Shown here: piece by piece, positions 33,201-41,609 of the stretch | How the letters are laid out: every line of letters begins with the position of its first letter | Position numbering within the stretch: the stretch's first letter is position 1 | Origin: Selenomonas ruminantium subsp. ruminantium ATCC 12561 | GTDB lineage: Bacteria > Bacillota > Negativicutes > Selenomonadales > Selenomonadaceae | Direction of reading: 5' to 3' | NCBI RefSeq assembly: GCF_000424065.1 | Contig: NZ_AUJE01000010.1 | Coordinates: 44,636-108,635 of the forward strand | DNA: 64,000 nucleotides | The notes under the pieces: generated by a model | Database searches by the model: none | What the model saw: only the letters and a program-made list of their open reading frames with translations | What the model was told of the DNA's origin: nothing | Made by a program: the position numbers and the translations under genes

Positions 33201-33355
33201 TGGCGCTGGCGATGACCGATGGTGCCGAAAACCGCGTATCCATGGCCTGGGTGATCATTGGCGGGCTGCTGACCTCCACGGTATTTACCTTGCTGGTCAT
33301 TCCTATTATCTTTCTGTATTTTTATCAGAAAAAGGAATCGGGCTGCAGCAGTTAA
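30281..33355 (+). CDS. RND efflux pump, HAE1/AcrB type
   Basis: 1024 residues, full-length. N-terminal helix MNITRLSIQRPVGISMIVAFFVVLG, two large periplasmic loops and twelve membrane segments are visible. TM4 has the Asp398-Asp399 pair in GILVDDSIVVLENI, the proton-relay aspartates of the family. Substrates are usually drugs, dyes or detergents; the specific ones cannot be read. It is coupled to the adaptor by ATGA. The outer-membrane channel must come from elsewhere. A clear terminator follows. Confidence 0.94.
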   Translation: MNITRLSIQRPVGISMIVAFFVVLGLYSYYRIGVELLPALNTPYVTVTVKYPGASAESVEQEIIKPVENAVSSVSNVKTITSVASYERGRVMMELNFDADADMAAIEATKKVEAIKNKLPDEADAPVVIKRDINAKPIMELAVMSQHGLGDTYSMTENVFQDVLQQAGGVSEIELHGGRDKEVAVEADREKLTAYKLTLPKIASAIRNENQLLPSGPIYTETTKSDVRVVAEYRKAADIEKVRVQNSSGELIPLTAVADIREQDARQQRYGRLNGEPAINVLIYKNSDANVVKTADNILKAVEKLRRDYPDYQFIVVSNDANYVETALHNTLGTLVEGLITTGLVLFLFLRGWRSTAAVMIAIPTSLIATFFVMYLAGFTFNMMSLMGMTLCVGILVDDSIVVLENIIRYLKNGTEPAEAAEKGRMEIGMAAIAITLCDAAVFMPIAFMEGMTGQFFRQFGLTIVFAGAFSLFVSFTLTPMLASRFFKNGYHVDKCFLWQFMDKLEERAVGFYRQVLFWSLGHRKKLLLTILGIFTAVMALIPLGAVGMEYMPQTDESGFTINIQCPVRASSEEPNKVALQLEKKLAEIPEVRYYMTQAGGSSNAHEGRIKVELIGRRERSRSVWEITREVREYAEKISGAEIRVTENQTNMAGTSGGRGGGGALQVELRGNSMQELMAASDKVEQILRHDIKGVSDVNSSYTEGMPELQLTINRDKLKVFEASLADVDTAFSSAISGLSAGELKNDPLNGGQDTKIKVRFKGADGYHASDVARVPVWANGKLAYLGDVAEIKDGRGPVSIRRVDKQRSIQIGANLRGRPVGDVVQEVKKALKEADLGEGVTYRFKGQASRMNETFGELLSALFLALVLIYMLLAVLYESVLTPFIRMFSLPLGLIGSVLLLFLTHNTLNIYSMIGILVMDGIVAKNGTLLIDYTLTLMDRGRTALEAIVEAGCVRLKPICMTTITMMVGMLPMALAMTDGAENRVSMAWVIIGGLLTSTVFTLLVIPIIFLYFYQKKESGCSS

Positions 33356-33368
33356 AAGAATGATGAAA

Positions 33369-33405
33369 AAATCCCTGACAGACCGATGGCTGTCAGGGAT
33401 TTTTT
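33369..33405. terminator. Terminator between the pump and the symporter
   Basis: AAATCCCTGACAG pairs with CTGTCAGGGATTT, flanked by A's and T's on both sides; it serves both convergent genes. Confidence 0.85.
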
Positions 33406-33421
33406 ATGAACGATTATGATG

Positions 33422-34840
33422 TTAGTCTTTATCTACACCCCAAGCATGAATACCATGTTCGTTGGGGAGAATAGCTGGATCGAATACGGGTTCAGCATTG
33501 CCCTGTTTTTTCTGTTCCAGATAACTGTTGAAGGTTACCTGTACATATTTGTAGAGGCGGGCGATGGCATAGAGGTTGGTCAGGCAGAGAAGTCCCATGA
33601 AGAGGTCAGCGAGGTTCCAAACCAAAGAAAGTTCAGCCATGCTGCCGAAGACGACCATGCCGATAACCAAAGCGCGGAACAAGTACAAACCCATTTTACT
33701 ATTTCCCTCAAAGAAGGCGATATTGATTTCGCTGTAGTAGTAGTTGCCGACAATGGAACTGAAGGCGAACAACAAAATCATGAAGGCGACAGCGGCTGGA
33801 GCTGAAGCACCGAAGATGCTGGCAAGAGAAGCCTGTGCCAGTGCAATACCGGTAAGCTCGCCTCCTACAGTGTACTGACCGGTCAGCAGGACGATGAACG
33901 CTGTGGCAGAACATACCAGCCAGGTATCGACATAAACACCGAAGGATTGGATAAGGCCCTGTTTTACCGGGTGACTGACATCGGCGGTTGCGGCGGCATT
34001 CGGTACAGAACCCTCACCGGCTTCATTAGAGAACAGGCCGCGCTTTACGCCGGTGAGAATAACCGAGCCAAGACCGCCGCCGACAGCTGCCTGCGGTGAG
34101 AAAGCGTCATGGAGAATTAGGGCAAACATAGCGGGAACCTGGTCAATATTCATGATGGTGATAATAATGGCTACGAGGATGTAAAGGCCAGCCATGATGG
34201 GCACGAGGAATTCGGTTACCTGTGCAATGCGCTGCACGCCACCGCAGATTACTAAACCAGTGAAGAATGCCAGGACACCTGCCGTTACCGACTGGGGGAC
34301 ATTAAAGGCCGTGGAGGCGGACAGGGCAATCGTGTTTGCCTGTACCGAATTGTAGATAAGGCCGAAGGTTACGGATAAGAGCACGGCAAAGAGCTTGGCA
34401 ATGCCGGGCTGATGCAGGGCATTTTTGATGTAGTAAGCAGGGCCGCCATGGAAGGAGCCGTCAGGACGCTGAATCTTGTAAACCTGTGCTAACGTACTTT
34501 CGACAAAGCCTGTAGCAGCGCCGATGAAGGCGATAACCCACATCCAGAATACTGCACCGGGGCCGCCGGTGACGATAGCAATTGCTACGCCGGCGATATT
34601 GCCCACGCCTACACGGGAGGCGGTGCTGACACAGAAAGCCTGGAAGGAGTTAACGGAACTTCCCTTTGTTTTTGCGCCGACACCTTCAGTGAGCAGACGG
34701 ACCATTTCCGGCAGCATACGCAGCTGAACGAATTTTGTGGACAGGGTGAAATAAATCCCAGAGCCTACGAGAACAACAATAAGGACATACGACCATAGCA
34801 GGGTATTGATGCCATCGACAATAGAGTTTAATAATTCCAT
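33422..34840 (-). CDS. agcS: Alanine/glycine:cation symporter (AGCS)
   Basis: 472 residues from the ATG at 34838-34840 (RBS AAGAAGG); the longer upstream frame covers the leader and is not used. Motifs FRALVIGMVVFGSMAELSLVWNLADLFMGLLCLTNL and SNEAGEGSVPNAAATADVSHPVKQGLIQSFGVYVDTWLVCSATAFIVLLTG are diagnostic of the AGCS family, which takes up alanine or glycine with Na+. About 10-11 membrane segments. The leader carries a long hairpin with a T-run (34864-34942). It is divergent from the Dcu-type transporter gene. Confidence 0.93.
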   Translation of the reverse strand: MELLNSIVDGINTLLWSYVLIVVLVGSGIYFTLSTKFVQLRMLPEMVRLLTEGVGAKTKGSSVNSFQAFCVSTASRVGVGNIAGVAIAIVTGGPGAVFWMWVIAFIGAATGFVESTLAQVYKIQRPDGSFHGGPAYYIKNALHQPGIAKLFAVLLSVTFGLIYNSVQANTIALSASTAFNVPQSVTAGVLAFFTGLVICGGVQRIAQVTEFLVPIMAGLYILVAIIITIMNIDQVPAMFALILHDAFSPQAAVGGGLGSVILTGVKRGLFSNEAGEGSVPNAAATADVSHPVKQGLIQSFGVYVDTWLVCSATAFIVLLTGQYTVGGELTGIALAQASLASIFGASAPAAVAFMILLFAFSSIVGNYYYSEINIAFFEGNSKMGLYLFRALVIGMVVFGSMAELSLVWNLADLFMGLLCLTNLYAIARLYKYVQVTFNSYLEQKKQGNAEPVFDPAILPNEHGIHAWGVDKD

Positions 34841-34863
34841 AAATAACCTTCTTTCTTTACGTG

Positions 34864-34942
34864 TAAAATAAAACACCTTTTGCTTCTGTATGGTCAAAAA
34901 GACAGATATCCCACTGTTCTTTGAATGTGCAGAAGCAAAAGG
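34864..34942 (-). promoter_or_regulatory. Terminator-like hairpin in the agcS leader
   Basis: In the leader RNA, CAGAAGCAAAAGG's complement pairs over 13 bp (34930-34942 with 34876-34888), with an inner stem in the loop, followed by TGTTTTATTTT. It lies between the promoter (34980-35009) and the agcS start, so it may be an attenuator. No known riboswitch class was recognised, in particular no glycine aptamer. Confidence 0.55.
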
Positions 34943-34979
34943 CGCCATTGCCTGTTAATATGCTTTTTATTACATAGCT

Positions 34980-35009
34980 ATTATAACGAAAGTGTTTAAG
35001 AAATGTCAA
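34980..35009 (-). promoter_or_regulatory. Promoter of agcS
   Basis: Minus strand TTGACA (35004-35009), 18-bp spacer, TATAAT (34980-34985). The leader to the ATG is about 130 nt. Confidence 0.75.
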
Positions 35010-35086
35010 GTTGCAATAATTTATTAATATAGATTAAAATAACATAAACAAAGATAATCATTAAAATATTTTATGATAAATAGTAT

Positions 35087-35115
35087 TTACTAATACATCT
35101 GCATTGTAGTATAAT
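35087..35115 (+). promoter_or_regulatory. Promoter of the dicarboxylate transporter gene
   Basis: TTACTA (35087-35092), 17-bp spacer, TATAAT (35110-35115). A leader of about 150 nt follows in which no clear structure was found; the RBS AAAGGGAG is at 35256-35263. Confidence 0.5.
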
Positions 35116-35272
35116 TAGCAGATGTTAGCAGGTTTTAGGGTTATTGAATTATTTAGAAAAGTTATGAAATTTTTTTGCCGGTTGCAGGAGATTTCGTAGC
35201 TTTGACGAATAGAATCCACAAGGGGAAATGATCTGTTAACGAGATTTTTTAAGGAAAGGGAGATTAATAATT

Positions 35273-36613
35273 ATGGAAATGTTATTAGGTCTCGTAGTGC
35301 TCCTGGCCTGCTTGATTTTCGGTGTCCGTCACGGCGGTATCGGCCTGGCAGTTATCAGTGGCATTGGTCTCATCATTTTTACGTTTGTATTTCAGTACAA
35401 ACCAGGTTCACCACCCATTGACGTAATGCTTACGATTTTGGCGGTAGTTACCTGCGCCGGTTTCCTGCAGACTTCCGGCGGCCTTACGGTTATGCTGAAG
35501 TACGCAGAAAAATTCCTGCGCAGCAATCCGAAACAGGTTACGATTTTTGCTCCGCTCACGACTTGGTTCCTGACGGTGCTCTGCGGTACCGGTCACGTGG
35601 TTTACACCATGTTCCCGATTATCTATGATATTGCCATCAAGCAGAACATTCGTCCGGAACGTCCGATGGCTGTAGCTTCGGTGGCTTCTCAGATGGCTAT
35701 CTGTGCTTCCCCTGTATCGGTAGCTGTTGTATCCATCGTTGGCTTCTTTGCTGCACATAACTTCAATTATACGGTGCTTCAGATTTTGGCAGTATCCATT
35801 CCAGCAACAGGCTTTGGTGTGCTCTGCGGTGCACTTTGGTCTTATCGCCGTGGCAAGGAACTGGCCGATGATGAACGCTTCCAGGAATTCATCAAAGACC
35901 CGGAAAACCGCAACTATGTATATGGCGATACGGAATCTCTGATGGACAAGGAACTGCCGGCCACTTACTACCGTGCAATGTACATTTTCTTTGCTGGTAT
36001 TCTCGTTATTGCCTGCCTGGGCAATTTCCCGGATCTTCTGCCGCATTTCCCGAATGCCAAGGGCGTTATGAAACCTATCTCCATGACGGTGGTCATCCAG
36101 ATGGTTATGCTTTTTGTAGCAGCAATGATTCTTTTGACCTGTAACATCAAGGCTAAGGATGTGGGCAACAGTCAGGTATTCCGTTCTGGTATCGTTGCAC
36201 TCGTATCCGTTTACGGCGTTGCCTGGATGGCAAGCACTTACTTCGGTGCACATATGACTTTCCTCAAGGAAAGTCTGGGTGCTGCCGTAACGGCTTATCC
36301 TTGGGCATATGCCATTATCGCCTTCCTGACGTCCAAGCTGGTTAACTCGCAGGCTGCAGCTATCGCCATCGTTGTGCCGCTGGCTCTGTCTGTAGGCATG
36401 GACCCGGTGATGATCATGTCCTTTATCTCTGCCTGCTATGGTTACTTCTTCCTGCCGACTTATCCTTCCGACCTGGCCTGCATTGGCTTCGACCGTTCCG
36501 GTACTACCCGCATCGGCAAGTACATTCTGAATCACAGCTTTATGATTCCAGGCCTTATCGGTGTAGCAACTGGTTGCTGCATGGGCTTTGTTATGGCACA
36601 TATCGTGATGTAA
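35273..36613 (+). CDS. Anaerobic C4-dicarboxylate transporter (Dcu family)
   Basis: 446 residues, about ten membrane segments. GTGHVVYTMFPIIYDIAIKQNIRPERPMAVASVASQMAICASPVSVAVVSIVGFF is a hallmark of DcuA/DcuB proteins, which exchange fumarate, malate or aspartate for succinate under anaerobic conditions. The family fits a fermentative host that forms succinate or propionate. Whether it is DcuA- or DcuB-like is not decided. The LysR gene downstream is convergent and may regulate it. Confidence 0.93.
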   Translation: MEMLLGLVVLLACLIFGVRHGGIGLAVISGIGLIIFTFVFQYKPGSPPIDVMLTILAVVTCAGFLQTSGGLTVMLKYAEKFLRSNPKQVTIFAPLTTWFLTVLCGTGHVVYTMFPIIYDIAIKQNIRPERPMAVASVASQMAICASPVSVAVVSIVGFFAAHNFNYTVLQILAVSIPATGFGVLCGALWSYRRGKELADDERFQEFIKDPENRNYVYGDTESLMDKELPATYYRAMYIFFAGILVIACLGNFPDLLPHFPNAKGVMKPISMTVVIQMVMLFVAAMILLTCNIKAKDVGNSQVFRSGIVALVSVYGVAWMASTYFGAHMTFLKESLGAAVTAYPWAYAIIAFLTSKLVNSQAAAIAIVVPLALSVGMDPVMIMSFISACYGYFFLPTYPSDLACIGFDRSGTTRIGKYILNHSFMIPGLIGVATGCCMGFVMAHIVM

Positions 36614-36633
36614 GGATAAAATAACATAAAAAA

Positions 36634-36665
36634 AATCGGCGGTTCATGTGAACCGTCGATTTTTT
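36634..36665. terminator. Bidirectional terminator between dcu and lysR genes
   Basis: AATCGGCGGTTCA pairs with TGAACCGTCGATT with A- and T-runs at each side. Confidence 0.85.
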
Positions 36666-36674
36666 GCCTTGTAC

Positions 36675-37571
36675 TTATTTGGCTGCTTTGGCATTTCGTT
36701 CCTTGAGTAAATCCTTACAGAAGTCGATGAAGGATTGGGCTGCTTTTGAGATGTAACGGTCTTTTTTCCAGGCAAGGCCGACATCGACAATGAGCGGGTC
36801 GGACAGAGGAATGGCCTTGACACCAGGCGTATCTTCGACTACCATGTTAAGCAGAAAGGCAATACCGACACCACTGGCAACCAATCCTTTCAAGGTAACA
36901 ACCTGATTGGATTCCAGTACGATGTTGGGCGTGATGTTTTCATCCTTCATCCGGGACAGGATAGCCTGACGCAGGAAAGAACCTTCTTTCAGCATGATGA
37001 TGTTTTCTTCGGCAATGTCGTGGAGGGAAATGCTTTTCTTGGCTGCCAGTGGGCTGTCCTCGGGAACACAGCAGACAATCTGATCCTTGGTCATGGGCAG
37101 AAGCTGCAAGTGGTTGCTGGCACCGGAAATGATGATGATGCCGAAGTCCAGTTCATCGCGTTCCAGCTGTTCGCGAATGGACATGGAACCTTCTTCATGC
37201 ATGAAGATTTCCAAGTGGGAATAACGGCGCTGGAAACTGGAGAAGATTTTGGGGAAGAGGTAGGCGCCCATCATAGGAGGAATGCCGATTTTGATGGTAC
37301 CCTTTTGGAGCTGCTTGTAATCGTTGACTTCCAGCACAGCATCCTGAATGTTGCGCAGAGCCAGCTCTACGCGATTGAGAAAGACGGCTCCCTCCGGAGT
37401 CAGGGAAAGCTGTTTCTGGCTGCGGTCAAAGAGCTGAATGCCCAGTTCTGCCTCCAGCTTTTTAATCGCTACGGTGATGTTGGGCTGGGAGACACGGAGG
37501 CGTTCTGCAGCCCTGGTGATATTCCGCAGACGGCTGGCCATCTGGAAATATTCAAGTTGTCTTAGTTCCAT
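36675..37571 (-). CDS. LysR-family regulator
   Basis: 298 residues from the ATG at 37569-37571 (RBS AAAGAAG). N-terminal winged HTH (METELRQ-type start: ELRQLEYFQMASRLRNITRAAERLRVSQPNITVAIKKLEAELGIQLFDR) and a periplasmic-binding-fold effector domain from about residue 90 (GTIKIGIPPMMGAYLFP). Target is not known; LysR genes usually act on neighbours, here the Dcu transporter (convergent) or genes further off. A T-rich, AT-rich gap of about 200 bp upstream holds several possible -10 boxes. Confidence 0.92.
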   Translation of the reverse strand: MELRQLEYFQMASRLRNITRAAERLRVSQPNITVAIKKLEAELGIQLFDRSQKQLSLTPEGAVFLNRVELALRNIQDAVLEVNDYKQLQKGTIKIGIPPMMGAYLFPKIFSSFQRRYSHLEIFMHEEGSMSIREQLERDELDFGIIIISGASNHLQLLPMTKDQIVCCVPEDSPLAAKKSISLHDIAEENIIMLKEGSFLRQAILSRMKDENITPNIVLESNQVVTLKGLVASGVGIAFLLNMVVEDTPGVKAIPLSDPLIVDVGLAWKKDRYISKAAQSFIDFCKDLLKERNAKAAK

Positions 37572-37796
37572 CGTATCGCTTCTTTCTCTATAAACTAGTT
37601 TTATTCCCACCTATTATACCATACTTTTGATGAATGTATGATATAATAATAAAAATTTATTATAAAAAGTAAAAAAAATCCGCGATGATAGTAGGATTTT
37701 TCTTTTTGGCATGGAATTATATAAGTATGTACAAGTATATGCAAAAAATAGATGATGTTCCTTCGTTAGCAAAGGAAGGTTAGGGGGGCTTTTATC
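37572..37796. other. AT-rich divergent intergenic region
   Basis: Contains several TATAAT-like boxes (for example about 37640-37646 in ATGATATAATAATA) for lysR on one side and motA on the other. No hairpin of note. The motA RBS (GGGGGG) is at 37783-37788. Confidence 0.4.
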
Positions 37797-38570
37797 TTGG
37801 AAATTTCAACAGTCATTGGTGCGGTAGGTGGTCTTATCTCCGTATTCGTAGGTATGATTATCAAGGGCGCGCCGATTAGCTCACTGAACAACCCGGCAGC
37901 ATTCCTGATTATTATCTGTGGTACGTTTTCCTGCTTGTTCACAGCTTTCAACATGAACCAGTTGAAAAATTTGCCCAAATTGATTAAGATGGTTTTTTTC
38001 AAACCAGCACTTCATGAAAAAGCAGATTTGCTTAGTATGTTCATTGAACTTTCCCAAATTGCCCGCCGTGAAGGTATTCTGGCTTTGGAAAGCAAGGTGC
38101 AGGATATTGATGATCCGTTCTTCCGTACAGGTTTGGGTATGGTTATTGATGGTATGGACCCGGAGTTCGTTGGTGATGTACTCGATGCAGAGTTGGCTGT
38201 CATGCAGGAGCGTCACGCCGAAGGGCGTGCGATGCTTGAGCAGGCAGGCCTTTATGCTCCGACCCTTGGTGTGTTGGGCGCCGTTATCGGTCTTATCGCT
38301 GCCTTGGGTAACTTGAATGACGTTAATAAGTTAGGTCATGCTATCGCCGCAGCATTCGTTGCTACAATCCTGGGTATTTTTACCGCATACGTTGTGTATC
38401 TGCCTATGGCGAATAAGCTGAAACTTTTGTCTAAGGCAGAGGTCAGCGAAAAGCGTATGATCATTGAAGGGATTCTTTCCCTGCAGGCTGGTGACTCGCC
38501 TACGGCAATTGAGGCAAAACTGATGGTATTCATTCCGTCGTCTGAACGTGAAGGGTTGAAGAAGGAGTGA
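37797..38570 (+). CDS. motA: Flagellar stator protein MotA
   Basis: 257 residues, TTG start behind GGGGGG. Four membrane helices (about 5-25, 30-50, 150-170, 180-200) with the large cytoplasmic loop containing the charged segment (ARREGILALESKVQDIDDPFFRTGLGMVIDGMDPEFVGDVLD) and the conserved Pro in GLYAPTLGVLGAVIGLI. It forms the proton- or Na+-driven stator with MotB. Other flagellar genes are not near. The two stator genes are 4 bp apart. Confidence 0.95.
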   Translation: MEISTVIGAVGGLISVFVGMIIKGAPISSLNNPAAFLIIICGTFSCLFTAFNMNQLKNLPKLIKMVFFKPALHEKADLLSMFIELSQIARREGILALESKVQDIDDPFFRTGLGMVIDGMDPEFVGDVLDAELAVMQERHAEGRAMLEQAGLYAPTLGVLGAVIGLIAALGNLNDVNKLGHAIAAAFVATILGIFTAYVVYLPMANKLKLLSKAEVSEKRMIIEGILSLQAGDSPTAIEAKLMVFIPSSEREGLKKE

Positions 38571-38574
38571 TTTG

Positions 38575-39462
38575 ATGGCTAGAAAAAAACATCAGCCGCC
38601 TCATGAAGAACATGAAGGTGAGCCTTGGCTCCTGCCATATTCTGACCTGATGACCCTGCTTTTGGCACTGTTTATCGCACTATTTGCTATTTCACAGACT
38701 GACCAGAAGAAGATGGCGGATTTGGCACAAGCGTTTTCCTCGGCCTTTAATATGGGGGGACCATCGTTCTTTGACAAAGCTGGACCTAATGTTGGACGGC
38801 GCTCAGAACTTATGTCAGATGAGGATCAGGGAAATCATGCCTATCTTGCGGAAAATATGCAGCTGGAAGAATTGCAGAAGAAGTTAGAGGCATACATTGA
38901 AGAAAATCATTTGGAGGATCAGCTGAGCACACAGTTGGCAGAAGAGGGGCTGATGATTCGCATTAAGGAGCGGGCTTTGTTTCCCTCGGGGTCTGCCCAA
39001 TTGGTAGGACAGGCTAGATCGATTGTCCCGGTAGTAGCGGGTATGTTGGCTTCTATGCCGGAAAAGGTTGTTATTTCTGGTCATACGGATAACGTGCCCA
39101 TAAGCACGGCTCAGTATCCGTCCAATTGGGAGCTTAGTGCTTCCCGTGCGATGACCCTTATGAAGGCTGTTTTGGCTGCAGAGAAGTCACTTAATCCGGC
39201 GCGGTTTAGTGCTATTGGTTACAGTGAATATCGTCCTATTGCAGATAATAATACGGATGCTGGCAGACAGCAAAATCGGCGGGTGGAAATCTTCATTGCC
39301 CGTAACTATCGGTTTAATCCGGAAGAACCTGCGGGCGGGAAAAAAGTTAGCACGCCAGATACAGGAGCAGATGGTATGCCTGCCTCCGGAACCGGCAATA
39401 CACCGGCAACGCCGTCTACTAATGGTACAGCAAGCAGCAATATGGCAACTACGTCGTTTTAA
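38575..39462 (+). CDS. motB: Flagellar stator protein MotB
   Basis: 295 residues from the ATG at 38575 (RBS AAGGAG). One N-terminal helix with the ion-binding Asp (EGEPWLLPYSDLMTLLLALFIALFAIS), a linker, and an OmpA-like peptidoglycan-binding domain (about 150-250: VVISGHTDNVPISTAQYPSNWELSASRAMTLMKAVL, then GYSEYRPIADNNTDAGRQQNRRVEIFI). A Thr/Ser/Ala/Pro-rich C-terminal tail of about 45 residues (GTGNTPATPSTNGTASSN) is longer than usual. Confidence 0.95.
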   Translation: MARKKHQPPHEEHEGEPWLLPYSDLMTLLLALFIALFAISQTDQKKMADLAQAFSSAFNMGGPSFFDKAGPNVGRRSELMSDEDQGNHAYLAENMQLEELQKKLEAYIEENHLEDQLSTQLAEEGLMIRIKERALFPSGSAQLVGQARSIVPVVAGMLASMPEKVVISGHTDNVPISTAQYPSNWELSASRAMTLMKAVLAAEKSLNPARFSAIGYSEYRPIADNNTDAGRQQNRRVEIFIARNYRFNPEEPAGGKKVSTPDTGADGMPASGTGNTPATPSTNGTASSNMATTSF

Positions 39463-39474
39463 TTCATGAAATTC

Positions 39475-39503
39475 AGCCGGCTGAAAGGCCGGCTTATTAT
39501 TGT
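39475..39503 (+). terminator. Terminator after motB
   Basis: AGCCGGC pairs with GCCGGCT, then TATTATTG. Confidence 0.65.
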
Positions 39504-39533
39504 CCAAATGGATATGAGCGGAGGGGACTTTTT

Positions 39534-39905
39534 TTGATTGCAGGTATAGGCATCGATATTGTGGAAGTGGCACGGATAGATAAGGCTGTTGCGCAGGAAA
39601 GATTTGTAAATAGAGTCTTTACTCCTAGGGAAATTGATTATTGCCGAAGCCGGGGACAGCAGTCTGGCCAAAGTTTTGCTGCCCGTTTTGCAGGCAAGGA
39701 AGCTATATTAAAAGCATTTGGTACGGGGCTGCGAGGAGGATGCCTTACAGAACTGGAGATTCTGCCTGATGCATTAGGCTGTCCGAAGGTTAGTCTTAAG
39801 GGATATTTTGCAGATTTTGCCCAAAAAAAAGGAATCAAGAATATTTGGTTGTCGCTGACGCATACAAAAGAATATGCAGCGGCGCAGTGTGTAGTGGAGG
39901 CATAA
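39534..39905 (+). CDS. acpS: Holo-[acyl-carrier-protein] synthase
   Basis: 123 residues, TTG start behind GAGGGGA. Transfers 4'-phosphopantetheine from CoA to apo-ACP. IAGIGIDIVEVARID carries Asp8 for Mg2+; RFAGKEAILKAFGTGL is the other signature, with the Glu. Size and motifs are complete. nnr follows after 3 bp, so both form a unit. Confidence 0.96.
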   Translation: MIAGIGIDIVEVARIDKAVAQERFVNRVFTPREIDYCRSRGQQSGQSFAARFAGKEAILKAFGTGLRGGCLTELEILPDALGCPKVSLKGYFADFAQKKGIKNIWLSLTHTKEYAAAQCVVEA

Positions 39906-39908
39906 AAA

Positions 39909-41474
39909 ATGAAAATAGCGACAAGCGAAGAAATGCGGAATATCGATCGATTGGCATCAGAGGATTACGGCTTGCCGGAACTTTTGCTGATGGAAAATGC
40001 TGGACACAGGGCAGCACAGGCGATGGAACATTTATTGGAGACGGTGGAAGGCAAGACTATTTGTGTGCTGGCTGGCAGTGGAAATAATGGTGGTGACGCT
40101 TTTGCTGCAGCAAGATATCTCCATAATATGGGAGCAAAAATCAAGATTTTTCTTACCTGTGAATCAGATCATCTAAAACCATCAGCTTCCAGCATGAAAA
40201 AAATCAGTGACAAAATGGGAATTGAAGTACATGGCTTGGATGAGGATCGGGATTGGAATCGGTTGCATTTGGCTCTGAAATTTACAGATGGTATTTTAGA
40301 CGGTATTTTGGGGACTGGTTTTAATGGTGAACTGAAAAAGAAGGTTCTGCGCTTGATTGAAGAAATCAATAATGCGGGGAAGAAAGTGTTATCGATAGAT
40401 ATTCCCAGTGGTGTAGAGGCAGATACAGGGCGGATTTCTACTGTAGCGGTAATTGCCGATATGACCTTAACAATGGGGCTTCCCAAGGTAGGCCATTTGC
40501 TAAGCCCTGGTGCCGATATGACCGGTCGGCTGATTGTGGACGATATAGGGATTCCTCAGGCACTTCTGCAAAGTGATGGGATTCAGCAGTCATTGCTGGA
40601 TGAAAAACTGGCCAAAACACTTTTGCCGTTGCGGGGGAAATCTGTGCATAAAGGGGATTGTGGCAAGATTCTGGTTGTGGCAGGTTCACTGGGCATGACT
40701 GGTGCTGCTGCTTTAGCTGCAACCGCAGTTCTGCGGGCTGGCGCGGGTGTAGTCACGCTGGCCGTACCGGCTTCCGTACAGCCTGTTTTGGCAGGACAGC
40801 TTCAGGAAGTGATGGTACAGCCGATTGAAGAAAGTACCGCAGGGATTTTGGGTGGTGAAAAGGCGCTGACCCGCTTGCTTGAACTATCCCAAAGCCATGA
40901 TGTCGTGCTTATCGGTCCGGGACTGGGGCGTTCTATGGAAACACAGGAGTTAATCCGCATGTTTACAGCAAAGGTGAATAAGCCGCTCATTATGGATGCT
41001 GATGCAATCTTTGCCTTTAATAGTCAGCCGGACGATTTAAGCAAACTGCCACAGGTGCCTGTACTCACACCGCATTTGGGAGAAATGGCCGGTCTTTTGG
41101 GCGTTTCGGTGTCGGAACTGCGTGAATCGTTGCTGCCTATTGTACGGGAAGCGGCTGCGGAGTATCAATGTGTATTGGTGGTAAAAAGTGAATGTACGTT
41201 GGTGGCTTATCCAGACGGTGCGATTTTCTTGTCTATGGTTGGCAATCCCGGTATGGCCACTGCTGGCAGTGGTGATGTGCTGGCTGGTACGATAGCCGGG
41301 TTAATGAAGCAGACGGAAAGTGAACTGGCGCCGCTCGTGGGGGTGTATCTTCATGGCCGGGCTGGTGATATTGCTTATAGCGAAAAAGGTGAAGCGTTAA
41401 TGGCAGGTGATATTCGGGAAAATTTGGCAGCTGCGTTAAAAGAATTGCGTCAGAAACAAATGCATATATCGTAA
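39909..41474 (+). CDS. nnr: Bifunctional NAD(P)HX epimerase/dehydratase
   Basis: 521 residues: N-terminal YjeF_N epimerase (1-about 215: SGNNGGDAFAAARYLHNMG, DGILGTGFNGEL) and C-terminal ADP/ATP-dependent dehydratase (about 230-515: KSVHKGDCGKILVVAGSLGMTGAAALAATAVLRAGAG, LIGPGLGR, LTPHLGEMAGLL, NPGMATAGSGDVLAGTIAGLM). The enzyme repairs hydrated NADH and NADPH. Full length for the family. Followed by a gap of 135 bp with the ilvE promoter. Confidence 0.96.
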   Translation: MKIATSEEMRNIDRLASEDYGLPELLLMENAGHRAAQAMEHLLETVEGKTICVLAGSGNNGGDAFAAARYLHNMGAKIKIFLTCESDHLKPSASSMKKISDKMGIEVHGLDEDRDWNRLHLALKFTDGILDGILGTGFNGELKKKVLRLIEEINNAGKKVLSIDIPSGVEADTGRISTVAVIADMTLTMGLPKVGHLLSPGADMTGRLIVDDIGIPQALLQSDGIQQSLLDEKLAKTLLPLRGKSVHKGDCGKILVVAGSLGMTGAAALAATAVLRAGAGVVTLAVPASVQPVLAGQLQEVMVQPIEESTAGILGGEKALTRLLELSQSHDVVLIGPGLGRSMETQELIRMFTAKVNKPLIMDADAIFAFNSQPDDLSKLPQVPVLTPHLGEMAGLLGVSVSELRESLLPIVREAAAEYQCVLVVKSECTLVAYPDGAIFLSMVGNPGMATAGSGDVLAGTIAGLMKQTESELAPLVGVYLHGRAGDIAYSEKGEALMAGDIRENLAAALKELRQKQMHIS

Positions 41475-41544
41475 TACAGTTGTTTGGTGCATGCGCACGG
41501 TTTTGTAAAATCGGTTGGTTTTTAGTAAAAATATGGCGAAAATC

Positions 41545-41573
41545 TTGACATTTGTATATCACAGGAATAAAAT
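41545..41573 (+). promoter_or_regulatory. Promoter of ilvE
   Basis: TTGACA (41545-41550), 17-bp spacer, TAAAAT (41568-41573); the ATG is at 41610. Confidence 0.75.
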
Positions 41574-41609
41574 GTAGTTACTTTGAGGAAAAAGAAAAGG
41601 GGTTTTAGC

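Noticed and set aside
34841..35000. Glycine riboswitch before agcS
   Set aside because: The conserved aptamer segments are absent; only a hairpin with T-run is present.
35408..36601. Leftward 397-aa ORF opposite the Dcu transporter
   Set aside because: Shadow of a codon-biased gene; His/Arg/Asn-rich translation and no RBS.
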